Assembly (NCBI GenBank): GCA_903889565.1
Contig: CAISYC010000066.1
Coordinates: forward strand, 1 to 64,000
DNA: 64,000 bases
DNA from: an uncultured beta proteobacterium
Lineage (GTDB): Bacteria; Pseudomonadota; Gammaproteobacteria; Burkholderiales; SG8-41
Direction of reading: 5' to 3'
Both the position numbers and the translations under genes were made by a program. The notes under the pieces are model-generated. The model worked only from the letters and a program-made list of their open reading frames with translations. It ran no database searches and was not told the origin of the DNA. Shown piece by piece: positions 27,439 through 38,629 of this stretch (position 1 is its first letter; the number at the start of each line of letters is the position of its first letter).

Positions 27439-28470
27439 GTGCCTCTGCTTGATACCTCCACCACCAACCGCCTGTTCACCGGCTTTTTGTGGTCGATCGC
27501 GATCATGGTTGCGATCCTGCTGATTGGCACTGTCGGTTATCACCTCATCGGCGGCGACAAGTATTCGCTGCTCGACTGCTTTTACATGACCTTCATCACG
27601 ATCGCGACCATCGGCTATGGCGAGATCGTCGATCTGTCGGAACATCCCGGCGGCCGCGTATTCACGATGGTCATCGCGGTAGCCGGAATTTCGGTCATGA
27701 CCTACATGACCTCGATCGTCACCGCATTTCTGATCGAGGGTCACATCAGCGAGGCATTGTGGAGACGCCGCATGGAAAAGCACATACACAAACTGAACAA
27801 TCATTACATCATCTGCGGCATCGGCCGCGTCGGCCGCAACGTTGCGCAGGAACTCGAAGCGACGCGGCGCGTCTATGTCGTGATCGACGAGGACATGAAC
27901 CCGATCAACACCCATCTGGAGAAGCATCCGAGCCAGATGTTCATCCACGGCGACGGCAGCGATGACGAGATTCTGCAGCGCGCGCACATCGAAACCGCAC
28001 GCGGCGTGTTCGCCGTCACCGGCGACGACAGCAAGAATCTGATGATCAGCCTGACCGCCAAGCAGCTCAACCCGGCCGCCCGCGTGGTCGCGCGCTGCCA
28101 CGAAATCCGCAACAGCGAAAAACTGCGCAAGGCCGGCGCCGATGCGATCGTATCGCCCGACTTTACAGGCGGCTTGCGCATCGCCTCGGCGATGATCCGG
28201 CCGCATGTCGTCAGCTTTCTCGACCAGATGCTGAAGTCGGACGAGCATCTGCGCGTCGAGGAAGTCGCGGTTCCCGCCGGCTTCGGCGAAACTACGCTGG
28301 CAGGATTGAACCTGCACGACCGCGATCACATCGTGGTTGCGCTGCGCGACGGCACGCGCTGGGTTTTCAATCCGGACAACCAGCATCCGTTGCGCCCCGG
28401 CATGACGCTGGTCATCATGGCCACCCCGGAGGGCCGGCGCGCGGTTGAAAGCGCACTCGGCTGGATCTGA
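27439..28470 (+). CDS. Potassium channel with RCK domain
   Basis: A 343-residue two-helix channel subunit from GTG 27439. Membrane helix 1 lies at about 15-35, the pore helix and selectivity filter at TIATIGYGEI (about 54-63), and helix 2 at about 75-100. The cytoplasmic RCK/TrkA-N domain (about 118-250) has the nucleotide-binding GIGRVGRN motif and a TrkA-C-like C-terminus. Tetramers would pass K+ across the inner membrane under nucleotide or ion control. The gene is alone between alkA and lolD. Confidence 0.9.
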   Translation: MPLLDTSTTNRLFTGFLWSIAIMVAILLIGTVGYHLIGGDKYSLLDCFYMTFITIATIGYGEIVDLSEHPGGRVFTMVIAVAGISVMTYMTSIVTAFLIEGHISEALWRRRMEKHIHKLNNHYIICGIGRVGRNVAQELEATRRVYVVIDEDMNPINTHLEKHPSQMFIHGDGSDDEILQRAHIETARGVFAVTGDDSKNLMISLTAKQLNPAARVVARCHEIRNSEKLRKAGADAIVSPDFTGGLRIASAMIRPHVVSFLDQMLKSDEHLRVEEVAVPAGFGETTLAGLNLHDRDHIVVALRDGTRWVFNPDNQHPLRPGMTLVIMATPEGRRAVESALGWI

Positions 28471-28504
28471 GCGCGATCCGGTCCGGCGTAACGCCGGCGA
28501 TCGG

Positions 28505-29206
28505 CTAAGTCGCGGTCAGCACGCCGTCGACGAGCTTCAGGATGCGGTCTGTACGCGCCGCGATTTCGCCGTCATGCGTGGCAATCACAAAGCTGCAACC
28601 TAGCGTGCGATTAAGCTCGCGCATCAGCGCGAACACCTCGCCCGCAGTCTGGCGGTCGAGATTGCCGGTCGGCTCGTCGGCCAGCACGCAACTGGGCTGG
28701 GTGACCAGCGCGCGCGCGACCGCCACGCGCTGGCGTTCGCCGCCCGACAGTTCCGACGGCGTATGGGTAAACCGGTGGCCGAGTCCGACCTTGCTCAACA
28801 TGGCTTCGGCCGCGGCCGCGGCTTCCTCGCGCGGGCGGCGCCGAATCAGCAGGGGCATCGCGACATTTTCGACCGCCGTAAATTCGGGCAGCAGATGATG
28901 GAACTGGTAAACGAATCCGAGTTCGCGGTTGCGCAGGGCGCCGCGCCCCGCCTCATCGAGCGAGGCGACATCGCGGCCGCCGATCAACACGCTGCCGGCG
29001 CTGGCGCTGTCGAGACCGCCCAACAGATGCAGCAGCGTGCTCTTGCCCGATCCGGAAACGCCGACGATCGCGACGCACTCGCCGCGCGCGATCGACAGAT
29101 CGACGCCGTGCAACACCGGCACTTCGGCCGCGCCCTGCCGGTAGACCTTGCGCAGGCCGCGGCATTCCAGCGCCGGCCCGGGATTGACGTTGGCGGGCTC
29201 ACTCAT
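28505..29206 (-). CDS. lolD: Lipoprotein-release ATPase LolD
   Basis: A 233-residue ABC ATPase: Walker [18 protein letters not shown]-loop region [15 protein letters not shown], signature [15 protein letters not shown] and Walker [10 protein letters not shown]. The LLPEFTA segment and pairing with LolC identify it as LolD, which powers extraction of outer-membrane lipoproteins and their transfer to LolA. It overlaps lolC by 8 bases. A single LolC/E-type permease gene is present here. Confidence 0.95.
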   Translation of the reverse strand: MSEPANVNPGPALECRGLRKVYRQGAAEVPVLHGVDLSIARGECVAIVGVSGSGKSTLLHLLGGLDSASAGSVLIGGRDVASLDEAGRGALRNRELGFVYQFHHLLPEFTAVENVAMPLLIRRRPREEAAAAAEAMLSKVGLGHRFTHTPSELSGGERQRVAVARALVTQPSCVLADEPTGNLDRQTAGEVFALMRELNRTLGCSFVIATHDGEIAARTDRILKLVDGVLTAT

Positions 29207-30443
29207 AGCGCAGCGCCTCCGCCGGATTGATCCGAGACGCGCGCCAACTCGGATAAATGGTCGCCAGCATGCTGACGATGAACGAAAACAACGCCGTCAC
29301 CACCACGTCGTAGCTGCGCACCTCCGACGGCAGATCGCTGATCTGGTAGACATCCTTGGCCAGAAACTTGAAGCCCACCACCGACTCGATGAACGGCACC
29401 ACCACATCGACGTTCGCCGCCAGCAGCACGCCGCCGATCACGCCGGCGAGCGTGCCGATCAGGCCGACCAGGGTGCCTTGAATCAGGAATATCTTCATGA
29501 TGCTGCCCGGACTGGCGCCCAGCGTGCGCAGGATCGCGATGTCGGCCTGCTTGTCCTTCACCGCCATGAACAGGCTGGAGACGATGTTGAACGCCGCCAC
29601 CGCGATGATCAGGAACACGATCAGGAACATCATGCGTTTCTCGATATCAACGGCACGGAAGAAGTTTGCGTTGAGCCGGGTCCAGTCGGAAATGTAGGCG
29701 TCGGGGCCCAGCGTGCGCGAGAGTTCCAGCGACACCGCGCCGGCGCGAAACAGGTCGTGCAGCTTCAGGCGCACGCCGCTGACGGCGTCACCCATGCGGT
29801 AGAGTTTCTGCGCGTCCGCGATATGCAGCAGAGCGAGCCCCGAATCATATTCATAATGATCGACCGAAAAGATACCGACCACGGTGAACTGGCGCAGGCG
29901 CGGCAGGATGCCCGCCGGGGTGACCTGACCCTGCGGCGCGATCAGCACCACCTTGTCGCCGACGGTTACCGAAAGCGCGCGTGCGAGTTCGATACCGAGC
30001 ACGACGCTGAATTCGCCCGGTTTCAGCGCTTCGAGGCTGCCGCTCTTCATATGCTGCGCGAGATCGGCGACCTTTTCCTCGGCATCGGGCACGATGCCGC
30101 GGATGTAGGCGCCGCGCACCGCGTTGCCGCTCGACAGCAGACCCTGCGCGGTGACATAGGGCGCGGCGGCGACGACCTCCGGGTTTTGCACGGCCTTGTC
30201 AGCAATGCTGCGCCAGTCAACCAGCGTGTCGCCGGGCCCCGAGATCTGGATATGCGAAGCGACGCTGAGGATGCGCGTGCGCACCTCGCGCTGGAATCCG
30301 TTCATCACCGACAGCACCGTGATCAGCACCGTGATGCCGAGCGCGATGCCGATCACCGACACCAGGGAAATGAACGAGATGAAGCGGCTGCGCTGACGCG
30401 CTCGCGTGTAACGAAGGCCGATGAAGAGTTCGTAGGGTTGCAC
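29199..30443 (-). CDS. lolC: Lipoprotein-releasing permease LolC/LolE type
   Basis: A 414-residue permease; I chose GTG 30443 ([16 protein letters not shown]) because the conserved N-terminus begins there and no ATG is near; the ribosome site is weak. It has an N-terminal helix ([20 protein letters not shown]), a large periplasmic domain (about 45-265) and three C-terminal helices, with the [19 protein letters not shown] and [13 protein letters not shown] motifs of the LolCE/FtsX fold. It passes lipoproteins to LolA. Many betaproteobacteria use one such permease as a homodimer with LolD. Confidence 0.93.
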   Translation of the reverse strand: MQPYELFIGLRYTRARQRSRFISFISLVSVIGIALGITVLITVLSVMNGFQREVRTRILSVASHIQISGPGDTLVDWRSIADKAVQNPEVVAAAPYVTAQGLLSSGNAVRGAYIRGIVPDAEEKVADLAQHMKSGSLEALKPGEFSVVLGIELARALSVTVGDKVVLIAPQGQVTPAGILPRLRQFTVVGIFSVDHYEYDSGLALLHIADAQKLYRMGDAVSGVRLKLHDLFRAGAVSLELSRTLGPDAYISDWTRLNANFFRAVDIEKRMMFLIVFLIIAVAAFNIVSSLFMAVKDKQADIAILRTLGASPGSIMKIFLIQGTLVGLIGTLAGVIGGVLLAANVDVVVPFIESVVGFKFLAKDVYQISDLPSEVRSYDVVVTALFSFIVSMLATIYPSWRASRINPAEALRYE

Positions 30444-30540
30444 GTTGATGGATACCGGTAAAGCGAGAGTGTGCCACAGCGCCGGCAACAGGCACCAGCC
30501 GCAGCGACCGCAGGCGCGGATGTTACACTGCGCCCCGATC

Positions 30541-31545
30541 ATGTTCTGTACGCTGCTCGTTCCCGACCTGTTGCCGCCCGGTCCGCGCGATGCGCAGCAT
30601 CCCGCCCCGCGCGCGCCGCGCCTTGCCGCGCTGCTCGCACGCGGCACCGTCGCGACCATGCCCGCCGGCGGCATGGAAGCGTGGTTGTGCGCGCAATTCG
30701 GCGTCGCCCGCCAGCACGACTGGCCGGTCGCGCCGCTGACCCTGACCGTCGATGGCGGGGAGCCCGGCGACGCTTACTGGCTGCGCTGCGATCCGGTTCA
30801 TCTGCACATCCGCCAGAACCGCATGTACCTCAGCAACACCGCCGGCACACCGACGCCTGCGGAAATCGCCGCGTTCACCGCCGCCCTCAACCGGCAGTTC
30901 ACCAACGACGGTCTGCATTTTCGCGGCGGCACCAATGGCCGCTGCTATGTGCGGTGTGATCAACATACCGAAATTGTCACCCGGCCATTGCACGCGGTAA
31001 TCGATCGCGACATCAATCCGCACATGCCGACCGGCGCCGACAGCGCCTACTGGCGCCGCGTGCTCAATGAAATCCAGATGCTGCTGCATGCCCAGCTCTT
31101 CAACGCCGAGCGCGAGGTGCGCGGCCAAGCCGCGCTCAACAGCCTGTGGTTGTGGGGCGGCGGCTACGCGCCACGCATCGGCAGCGCCCGCTTTACGTCA
31201 ATGTGGTCGAACGACGCGCTGGGCAATGCGCTGGCCGCGGCAGGCGCGGTGCCCTGCGCAGTGGTGCCCGTCGACGCACAACCCGTGCTGGCGACCGGCG
31301 GCCATACGCTTGTCGTATTGACCGCGGCGCGCGCTGCCGGCAACGATGCCGCCGCCTGGCAAAGCGCAATTGAACAACTCGAGCAGGATTGGTTTGCGCC
31401 CTGTCACGCCGCGTTGCGCGGGCGCCGTCTGCAACAATTGAACATCGTCGGCGTCACCGCCGACGGCGGCCGCCAATGGACCATCAAATCCGCCGATACC
31501 TGGCGCTGGTGGCGGCGAACCGGCTCGTTGAGCAGCCATGTCTGA
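30541..31545 (+). CDS. Phosphoglycerate-mutase-like protein upstream of recJ
   Basis: A 334-residue protein starting at ATG 30541 (MFCTLLVPDLLPP). It matches betaproteobacterial proteins annotated as 2,3-bisphosphoglycerate-independent phosphoglycerate mutase family or regulatory protein RPE-type, which lie upstream of recJ. It lacks an obvious complete set of metal-binding Asp/His residues of true iPGM in the first 100 residues, so it may be a non-enzymatic relative. Ending in the WWRRTGSLSSHV segment, it overlaps recJ by 8 bases. The exact role is not known to me. Confidence 0.7.
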   Translation: MFCTLLVPDLLPPGPRDAQHPAPRAPRLAALLARGTVATMPAGGMEAWLCAQFGVARQHDWPVAPLTLTVDGGEPGDAYWLRCDPVHLHIRQNRMYLSNTAGTPTPAEIAAFTAALNRQFTNDGLHFRGGTNGRCYVRCDQHTEIVTRPLHAVIDRDINPHMPTGADSAYWRRVLNEIQMLLHAQLFNAEREVRGQAALNSLWLWGGGYAPRIGSARFTSMWSNDALGNALAAAGAVPCAVVPVDAQPVLATGGHTLVVLTAARAAGNDAAAWQSAIEQLEQDWFAPCHAALRGRRLQQLNIVGVTADGGRQWTIKSADTWRWWRRTGSLSSHV

Positions 31546-33280
31546 AGCACCTGCGATCGAACAACGCCGCGCGCCGCCCGCACGCGTCGCCGCCTTGCGC
31601 GCCGCGGGCATACCACCGCTGCTGGCGGGCATTTATGCCGCACGCGGCATCGAGACAGCGGCGCAATTGGCGACCGATCTCGGCAGTCTCACGCCGGTGC
31701 CGCTGCTGAAAAACGTCGAAACCATGGCAGCGCTGGTCGCCGACGCAATCGCCGCCGGCGAAAAACTGCTGATCATCGCCGACTACGATTCGGACGGCGC
31801 GACCGCCTGCGCAGTCGGCGTGCGCGCGCTGCGCGCGTTTGGCGCCAGGGTCGATTATCTGGTGCCGAACCGCTTCGAATACGGTTACGGCCTGACGCCG
31901 GAAATCGTCGCGCTGGCCAAGGCGCAGAAAAATCCCGACGTGCTGATCACGGTCGACAACGGCATCGCCAGCGTCGAGGGCGTCGCCGCCGCCAATGCCG
32001 CCGGCATGCGCGTCTGGGTCACCGATCACCATTTGCCCGGCGCCACGCTGCCCGACGCGCAATGCATCATCAATCCGAACCAGCCGGGCTGCACGTTCCC
32101 GAGCAAGAACCTCGCCGGCGTCGGCGTGATGTTTTATCTGATGCTGGCCCTACGCGCCGAGTTGCGCAGGCGCGGCGCGTTCGAAAAATCCGGCGCGGAG
32201 CTGCGTAAGCGTGGCGCGTTTGAACAACGCGCCGAACCCAACCTGGCAAGCCTGCTCGACCTCGTCGCCCTCGGCACTGTCGCCGACGTCGTCAAACTCG
32301 ACGCCAACAACCGCCTGCTGGTGCAGCAGGGCCTGGAGCGCATCCGCGCCGGCAAGACCTGGCCGGGGGTCGCCGCCCTGCTGCGCGTCGCCGGCCGGGA
32401 TGCGCGGCGCGCGTCCACCTACGACCTGGGCTTTGTGCTGGGCCCGCGCCTCAATGCAGCCGGCCGCCTCGACGACATGTCGCGCGGCATCAACTGTCTG
32501 TTGAGCGACGACGTCGCCGAAGCCGCGCGCATGGCGCAGGAACTCGATCAACTGAACCGCCAGCGCCGCGCGATCGAATCGGACATGCACGAAGACGCGA
32601 TGGCGAAGCTCGATACCATCGTCGCCAATGACGATTTTAGCCTGTGCCTGTTCGACGCCGAATGGCATCAGGGCGTGATCGGCATCCTCGCCTCGCGCCT
32701 GAAGGAACGCCTGCACCGCCCGGTGATCGCCTTCGCCCGCGGCAACAACGGCGAAATCAAGGGTTCGGGCCGTTCGATTGCCGCACTGCATCTGCGCGAT
32801 GCGCTCGACCTCGTATCCAAACACGAGCCCGAGCTGATCATCCGCTTCGGCGGTCACGCCGCCGCGGCCGGCCTCACTATGCGCGAAGAACACTACGCGC
32901 GTTTCCGCGACGCTTTCGAGGCCGCGGTCAAAACCATGCTGACGCCGGCCGACCTCGACCGCGTGATCACCACCGACGGTTCGCTGGCGCCCGCGGATCT
33001 GTCCATGGACACCGCGGTGCGGCTGGAACAGGCGGTATGGGGTCAGGGATTTCCGGCGCCGACCTTCTGCGACGAATTCGAAGTTTTGCAGCAGCGCGTG
33101 GTCGGCGGCCGCCATCTGAAACTGCGTTTGCGCAAGGGCGACAGCGAAGTCGAAGCGATGCTGTTTGCGCAGGCCGCACCGGTGCCGCGCCGCGTGCGCG
33201 CGGTCTACCGCATCGGCGTCAACGAATTCAACGGCGCGCGCACGCTGCAAATCACCTTCGAACACTGGCAGCCCGCCTGA
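31538..33280 (+). CDS. recJ: Single-strand exonuclease RecJ
   Basis: A 580-residue DHH-family 5'-3' exonuclease. Motifs: ADYDSDGATA, the DHH motif VTDHHLPG, LDLVALGTVADVV, LGPRLNAAGR and the DHHA1 motif IRFGGHAAAAGLTM. It digests single-stranded DNA in RecF recombination, mismatch repair and base excision repair. Residues near 206-230 hold a tandem 13-residue repeat (AELRRRGAFE then AELRKRGAFE) that looks like a local duplication and is unusual for RecJ. It is followed by prfB and lysS, a common order. Confidence 0.95.
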   Translation: MSEAPAIEQRRAPPARVAALRAAGIPPLLAGIYAARGIETAAQLATDLGSLTPVPLLKNVETMAALVADAIAAGEKLLIIADYDSDGATACAVGVRALRAFGARVDYLVPNRFEYGYGLTPEIVALAKAQKNPDVLITVDNGIASVEGVAAANAAGMRVWVTDHHLPGATLPDAQCIINPNQPGCTFPSKNLAGVGVMFYLMLALRAELRRRGAFEKSGAELRKRGAFEQRAEPNLASLLDLVALGTVADVVKLDANNRLLVQQGLERIRAGKTWPGVAALLRVAGRDARRASTYDLGFVLGPRLNAAGRLDDMSRGINCLLSDDVAEAARMAQELDQLNRQRRAIESDMHEDAMAKLDTIVANDDFSLCLFDAEWHQGVIGILASRLKERLHRPVIAFARGNNGEIKGSGRSIAALHLRDALDLVSKHEPELIIRFGGHAAAAGLTMREEHYARFRDAFEAAVKTMLTPADLDRVITTDGSLAPADLSMDTAVRLEQAVWGQGFPAPTFCDEFEVLQQRVVGGRHLKLRLRKGDSEVEAMLFAQAAPVPRRVRAVYRIGVNEFNGARTLQITFEHWQPA

Positions 33281-33343
33281 GCCGCGGCGGGAAGGACGGC
33301 CTCGTCCTGTATAATCGCCGTTTTTCGCATCGACTGAAGCATC

Positions 33344-34448
33344 ATGGAAGCCGAACAGCTCAATATCGTCGCCCGTCGCCTGCAGGATCTCGGCCAACGC
33401 AATGCCGAACTGCGGAGGTATCTTTGACTTCGAAGCCAAACGCCAGCGTCTCGAAGAAGTCGTAAAGCTGTGTGAAGACCCCGCGGTCTGGGGGGATGCC
33501 AAACGCGCGCAGGATCTCGGCCGCGAACGCAAATCGCTCGAATCCACCGTCGGCACGCTGGCCAAGCTCGATCAGGATCTGCTCGACACCGACGAGCTGT
33601 TCGCGATGGCGCGCGCGGAAAACGACGACGCCTCGCTGCAGTCGATCGCGCGCGACACGCTGGAAATTGAAAAAACCGTCGAGGATCTCGAGTTCCGCCG
33701 CATGTTTTCGAATCCGATGGATCCAAACAACTGCTTTCTCGATATCCAGGCCGGTTCCGGCGGCACCGAGGCGCAGGACTGGGCCCATTCGCTTGAACGC
33801 ATGTATCTGCGTTACTGCGAGCGCAAGGGCTTCAAGGTCGAACTGCTCGAAGAGTCGCCCGCCGAGGTCGCCGGCATCAAGAGCGCCTCGCTGAAAATCA
33901 CCGGCGACTACGCCTTTGGCCACCTGCGTACCGAAACCGGCATCCACCGCCTGGTGCGCAAGTCGCCGTTCGATTCGAATAACCGCCGCCACACTTCGTT
34001 CGCCAGCGTGTTCGTCTATCCGGAAGTCGATGATACGATCGAGATCGAGATCAATCCGGCCGATCTGCGCATCGACACCTTCCGCGCCTCGGGCGCCGGC
34101 GGCCAGCACATCAACAAGACGGATTCGGCGATCCGCATCACCCACGCGCCTTCGGGCATCGTTGTGCAGTGCCAGAACGACCGCTCGCAGCACCGCAACC
34201 GCGCCGAAGCGATGGCGATGCTCAAATCGCGTCTCTACGAACTGGAAATGCGCAAGCGCAACGAGGAGAAACAGGCGATGGAGGACACCAAGACCGACAT
34301 CGGCTGGGGTCACCAGATCCGCTCCTATGTGCTCGACCAGTCGCGCATCAAGGATCTGCGCACCAACGTCGAAATCGGCAATACTCAGTCGGTGCTCGAC
34401 GGCAATCTCGACGATTTCATCACGGCCAGCCTGAAACAGGGCATCTAG
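33344..34448 (+). CDS. prfB: Release factor 2 with programmed +1 frameshift
   Basis: ATG 33344 opens a 27-codon frame ending in TGA at 33425-33427. Translation shifts +1 at CTT-TGA-C and continues to 34448 ([13 protein letters not shown] onward). The site has the classic upstream Shine-Dalgarno-like GCGGAGGT placed before TATCTTTGAC, so high RF2 favours termination and low RF2 favours the shift. The product has the SPF tripeptide (KSPFDSNN) for UGA/UAA recognition and the GGQ motif ([12 protein letters not shown]). It ends translation at UAA and UGA. Annotation from the second ATG or internal codons would miss the N-terminus. Confidence 0.97.
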
Positions 34449-34473
34449 CGCCACCGCGTACCCCGAGGAAACC

Positions 34474-35976
34474 ATGAGCGACCAAGCCGCAGCACCGAAG
34501 CCCGAGGAAAACCAGATCATCACCGAGCGCCGCGCCAAACTGAAGGCGCTGCGCGAAAAGGGTTTTGCCTTTCCGAACAAATTCAGCCGCGATCATTTCG
34601 CCGACGACCTGCACAAGTTCCATGACGAGAAGGATCGCGACTGGCTCGACCTCAATCCGGTAGTGGTACGGGTGGCCGGCCGCATCATGCTCAAACGACT
34701 GATGGGCAAATCGACCTTCGCCAACATCCAGGACATGGGCGGCAACATCCAGCTCTATCTGACCGACGCCTACCCGGGCAAGGAGCAGCATGACGAGTTC
34801 AAGCACTTCGACATCGGCGATATCATCGGCGTCGAGGGCGTGCTGTTCAAAACGCAAAAAGGCGAACTTACCATCCGCGTCAAATATGTCGCGCTGCTGG
34901 TCAAATCGCTGCGACCGCTGCCGGAAAAGTACCACGGCCTAACCGACCAGGAGCAGAAGTACCGCCAGCGCTACGTCGATCTGATCTGCAACGAGGACGC
35001 GCGGCTGAACTTCGTGCTGCGCTCGCGCATCATCCAGGCGATGCGCACGCTGCTGCTGCAACGGCGCTACCTCGAGGTGGAAACGCCGATGATGCATCCG
35101 ATCCCCGGCGGCGCCTCGGCGCGCCCCTTCGTCACCCACCACAACGCGCTCGACATGCAGCTTTATCTGCGCATCGCGCCGGAGCTCTATCTCAAGCGGC
35201 TGGTGGTCGGTGGTTTCGAAAAGATTTTCGAAATCAACCGCAACTTCCGCAACGAAGGCATCTCGACCCGGCACAACCCGGAATTCACCATGATCGAGAT
35301 GTACGTCGCCTACCGCGATTACCGCTACATGATGCAGCTGATCGAGGAATTGTTTCGCGACATCGCGGCGACCGTATTCGGCGTCACCGAAATCACCTAT
35401 CAGGAGCGCAAGCTCGATTTCGGCAAACCGTTCGCGCGCCTGACCATCTGCGAGGCGATCAAGCGGCATCGCCCCGAGATCACCGACGGGATTCTCAACG
35501 ACCGCGCCCAACTGATTCACAAGCTGGCCGAACTCAAGCTGCCGATCCGCGACACCGACGGCCTCGGCGGACTGCAACTGACGCTGTTCGAGGGCACTGC
35601 GGAACCGGAATTGTTCGAGCCCACGTACATCATCGATTATCCGGCCGAGGTTTCGCCGCTGGCACGCCGCAACGACGAGAACCCCGAAATCACCGAGCGC
35701 TTCGAACTCTTCATCGCCGGCCGCGAAATTGCCAATGGCTTTTCCGAACTCAACGATCCCGAGGACCAGGCCGAGCGCTTCGCTGCGCAGGCACGGCAGA
35801 AGGATGCCGGCGATCTCGAGGCCATGCACTATGACGCCGACTACATCCGCGCGCTCGAATACGGCCTGCCGCCGACCGCCGGCGCCGGCATCGGCATCGA
35901 CCGCCTCGTCATGCTGTTCACCGACAGCCCGTCGATCCGCGACGTCATCCTGTTTCCGCAAATGCGTCCGGAGTAG
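34474..35976 (+). CDS. lysS: Lysyl-tRNA synthetase, class II
   Basis: A 500-residue class II synthetase. An N-terminal OB-fold anticodon domain (about 55-165, including [15 protein letters not shown]) is followed by the catalytic core: [12 protein letters not shown], motif 2 [21 protein letters not shown], and motif 3 near the end [12 protein letters not shown]. It makes Lys-tRNA in the cytoplasm. It lies 25 bases after prfB with a GAGGAAA ribosome site, completing the conserved recJ-prfB-lysS order. Confidence 0.98.
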   Translation: MSDQAAAPKPEENQIITERRAKLKALREKGFAFPNKFSRDHFADDLHKFHDEKDRDWLDLNPVVVRVAGRIMLKRLMGKSTFANIQDMGGNIQLYLTDAYPGKEQHDEFKHFDIGDIIGVEGVLFKTQKGELTIRVKYVALLVKSLRPLPEKYHGLTDQEQKYRQRYVDLICNEDARLNFVLRSRIIQAMRTLLLQRRYLEVETPMMHPIPGGASARPFVTHHNALDMQLYLRIAPELYLKRLVVGGFEKIFEINRNFRNEGISTRHNPEFTMIEMYVAYRDYRYMMQLIEELFRDIAATVFGVTEITYQERKLDFGKPFARLTICEAIKRHRPEITDGILNDRAQLIHKLAELKLPIRDTDGLGGLQLTLFEGTAEPELFEPTYIIDYPAEVSPLARRNDENPEITERFELFIAGREIANGFSELNDPEDQAERFAAQARQKDAGDLEAMHYDADYIRALEYGLPPTAGAGIGIDRLVMLFTDSPSIRDVILFPQMRPE

Positions 35977-35990
35977 GTTCCGCCGCCGTC

Positions 35991-37955
35991 ATGGAGCAGC
36001 CGCTGTGGCAACCGTCGGCCGCGTCGATGGCGGCGTCCAACATGCGCGCCTTCATGCGCGCGGCGGGCACCCGGCACGGGCTTGAATTCGCCGACTACGC
36101 TGCGCTGTACGAATGGTCGATCCGCGAGCCCGAGCAATTCTGGCGCGCGCTGTGGTCGTACTGCGGCGTCATCGCCGACGGCCCCGGCGACATCACGCTC
36201 GAAAACCCGGCGCGCATGCCGGGCGCGCGCTGGTTTCCGCAGGCGCGCCTGAATTTCGCCGAGAATCTGCTGCGCCGGCGCGATTCTGCACCTGCGCTCA
36301 TTTTCCAGGGCGAAGATCGCGTCAGCAGCACGGTGACGTTCGCCGAACTGCATCAGGAAGTGTCGCGGCTGGCGCAGGCGCTGCGCAACAGCGGGGTGAA
36401 AGCCGGCGATCGCGTCGCTGCCTATCTGCCGAATATTCCCGGGGCCGTCATCGCCATGCTGGCGGCGTCGAGCATCGGCGCGATCTGGTCGTCGTGTTCG
36501 CCCGATTTCGGCCTGCAGGGCGTGCTCGACCGCTTCGGCCAGATCGAACCGAAAATCCTGTTTGCCGCCGACGGCTATTTTTACAACGGCAAGACCATAG
36601 CCACGCTGCCGCGGCTGGAGGAAATCGTCGCCGCCCTGCCCTCGATCGAACGCGTGATTGTCATTCCGTACACAAAACGGACAATCGACCTGCGGCAGAT
36701 TCCCCGCGCGATCGAGATCCATGCGCTGATGTCGGCGTACAAGCCGCGGCCGATCGAATTCGAGCGCCTGCCGTTCAACCACCCGCTCTATATCATGTAT
36801 TCGTCGGGCACCACAGGCGTACCCAAGTGCATCGTGCACGGCGCCGGCGGCACGCTGCTGCAGCATTTGAAGGAGCATGTCCTGCACTGCGGCATCGGCC
36901 GCGACGACCGGCTGTTTTATTTCACCACGCTGGGCTGGATGATGTGGAACTGGCAGGTGACCGCGCTCGCCGCCGGCAGCGCCGTGCTGCTCTACGACGG
37001 CTCGCCGTTCGCGCGCGACGGCAACATTCTGTTCGATTTCGCCGATGCAGGCAGCATGACGGTCATGGGCACTTCGGCGAAATTCATCGATGCATTGGCC
37101 AAGGCCGGATTGCGCCCGCGCGAAACGCACAAACTGGAAAAGCTGCGTGTCATCCTGTCGACCGGTTCACCTTTGGTGCCGGAGGGCTACGATTATGTCT
37201 ACCAGCACATCAAGCGCGACCTAAACCTTGCCTCGATGTCGGGCGGCACCGATCTCCTCGCCTGCTTCGTCACCGGCAATCCGCTGCTGCCGGTGTGGCG
37301 CGGCGAAATCCAGTGCCGCGCACTGGCCATGAAGGTCGATGTCTTCGACGATGACGGCCGTTCGATCCGTGGCGCCAAGGGCGAACTCGTCTGCACCGCG
37401 CCCTTCCCGTCGATGCCGGTCGGTTTCTGGAACGATGCCGACTGCAAAAAATACCGCGCCGCCTATTTCGAGCATTTCCCGAATGTCTGGCGCCACGGCG
37501 ACTGGGTCGAAATGACCGAGCGCGGCGGCATGATCATCTACGGCCGCTCGGACGCCGTGCTCAATCCGGGCGGCGTACGCATCGGCACCGCTGAAATCTA
37601 CCGCCAGGTCGAACAACTCGACGAAGTCGTCGAGAGCCTCGTCATCGGTCAGGACTGGCCGCCGCAACAGCCGACCGATGTGCGCGTGGTGCTGTTCTTG
37701 CGCCTGCGCGAAGGTCTGTGGCTCGACGACGCCTTGCGTGAAAAAATCAAACAGCACATCCGCGCCAGCACCACCACGCGCCATGTTCCGGCGAAAATCG
37801 TGCAGGTAACCGACATTCCGCGCACCAAGAGCGGCAAGATCGTCGAACTGGCGGTCCGCCACGTCGTGCACGGTCGCCCGGTCAAAAACAGCGAAGCGCT
37901 GGCCAATCCGGAAGCGCTGGCCCAGTTCCGCGACCGCGCCGAACTCGCCGACTGA
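35991..37955 (+). CDS. Acetoacetate-CoA ligase
   Basis: A 654-residue ANL-superfamily enzyme. The P-loop-like motif is [20 protein letters not shown], followed by [15 protein letters not shown] and the A8 region [11 protein letters not shown], with the acylated Lys in RTKSGKIVE at the C-terminus. The N-terminal ACAS-type region ([19 protein letters not shown]) and overall pattern match acetoacetyl-CoA synthetases (AacS). It would activate acetoacetate to acetoacetyl-CoA, a substrate of the PhaB reductase encoded 9 kb downstream; the link to PHA metabolism is inferred. It lies 15 bases after lysS. Confidence 0.88.
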   Translation: MEQPLWQPSAASMAASNMRAFMRAAGTRHGLEFADYAALYEWSIREPEQFWRALWSYCGVIADGPGDITLENPARMPGARWFPQARLNFAENLLRRRDSAPALIFQGEDRVSSTVTFAELHQEVSRLAQALRNSGVKAGDRVAAYLPNIPGAVIAMLAASSIGAIWSSCSPDFGLQGVLDRFGQIEPKILFAADGYFYNGKTIATLPRLEEIVAALPSIERVIVIPYTKRTIDLRQIPRAIEIHALMSAYKPRPIEFERLPFNHPLYIMYSSGTTGVPKCIVHGAGGTLLQHLKEHVLHCGIGRDDRLFYFTTLGWMMWNWQVTALAAGSAVLLYDGSPFARDGNILFDFADAGSMTVMGTSAKFIDALAKAGLRPRETHKLEKLRVILSTGSPLVPEGYDYVYQHIKRDLNLASMSGGTDLLACFVTGNPLLPVWRGEIQCRALAMKVDVFDDDGRSIRGAKGELVCTAPFPSMPVGFWNDADCKKYRAAYFEHFPNVWRHGDWVEMTERGGMIIYGRSDAVLNPGGVRIGTAEIYRQVEQLDEVVESLVIGQDWPPQQPTDVRVVLFLRLREGLWLDDALREKIKQHIRASTTTRHVPAKIVQVTDIPRTKSGKIVELAVRHVVHGRPVKNSEALANPEALAQFRDRAELAD

Positions 37956-38032
37956 TGCCGGCGCGCGCGGCGCAGCGTTCGCCGGCGGCACCGACTTATA
38001 ATTGCGCATGGAATCAGAATAGGAGACCCGCC

Positions 38033-38572
38033 ATGGACGTGCCCGCCAAATTGGCCCTCGTTTTGCTCGTCAGCGGGGTGATGACGACGGTAACCCCGGC
38101 GCAGGAATACCGCTATCCCTCCGCCACCACGGCACAGAACGCAGCAGCGTCAACAAGCACCGACGCCGCGCCGGCGCCCGCTGCGCCGACACCGTCACCG
38201 GCGGCCGCCCCGGGCGCTGCAACAACGGCGCCCGCCTGCAGTAACTGCGGCATCGTCGAAGCCATCCGCATCACCGAAAAAGCGGGCGAAGGCAGCGTGC
38301 TCGGCATGATCGCCGGCGGCGTGCTTGGCGGACTGCTCGGCCATCAGGTCGGTCAGGGCAGCGGCAATACCGCGGCGACTATCGTCGGCGCCGCCGGCGG
38401 CGCCTACGCCGGCAATCAGGTCGAGAAAAAAAATATGAAAAAGGCCTCGCAATACGAGGTCAGCGTGCGCATGGACGATGGCTCGCTGCGTACTGTCACC
38501 TACGATGCCGAACCGGGCTTTCGCAGCGGTGACAAGGTGCGCTTCATCGACGGGCGGCTGACGCGCAGCTAA
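38033..38572 (+). CDS. Glycine-zipper 2TM lipoprotein-like protein
   Basis: A 179-residue protein from ATG 38033 behind AGGAGA. The first 22 residues form a signal peptide ending TPAQA-like. A Pro/Ala linker follows, then CSNCGIVEAIR and a glycine-zipper domain: GMIAGGVLGGLLGHQVGQGSG with GAAGGAYAGNQVEKK. This is the Rick_17kDa / glycine zipper 2TM family, usually in the outer membrane or periplasm. The C-terminus (VSVRMDDGSLRTVTYD) is the conserved SlyB-like tail. A TATAAT box lies at 37997. Function unknown, likely envelope integrity. Confidence 0.85.
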   Translation: MDVPAKLALVLLVSGVMTTVTPAQEYRYPSATTAQNAAASTSTDAAPAPAAPTPSPAAAPGAATTAPACSNCGIVEAIRITEKAGEGSVLGMIAGGVLGGLLGHQVGQGSGNTAATIVGAAGGAYAGNQVEKKNMKKASQYEVSVRMDDGSLRTVTYDAEPGFRSGDKVRFIDGRLTRS

Positions 38573-38608
38573 GCGCGCCTTGAACATCGCGGGTTGATAC
38601 GGCGCAAG

Positions 38609-38629
38609 AGATACCCCACCGGGGTATCT
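38609..38629 (+). promoter_or_regulatory. CsoR-type copper operator upstream of copA
   Basis: A perfect palindrome with 9-base arms, AGATACCCC-ACC-GGGGTATCT, matching the G-tract inverted repeats bound by CsoR repressors. It overlaps or abuts the -35 of a promoter with TATACT at 38653. The csoR-like gene lies at the end of the same operon, so the site likely mediates copper-responsive autoregulation. Confidence 0.75.
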
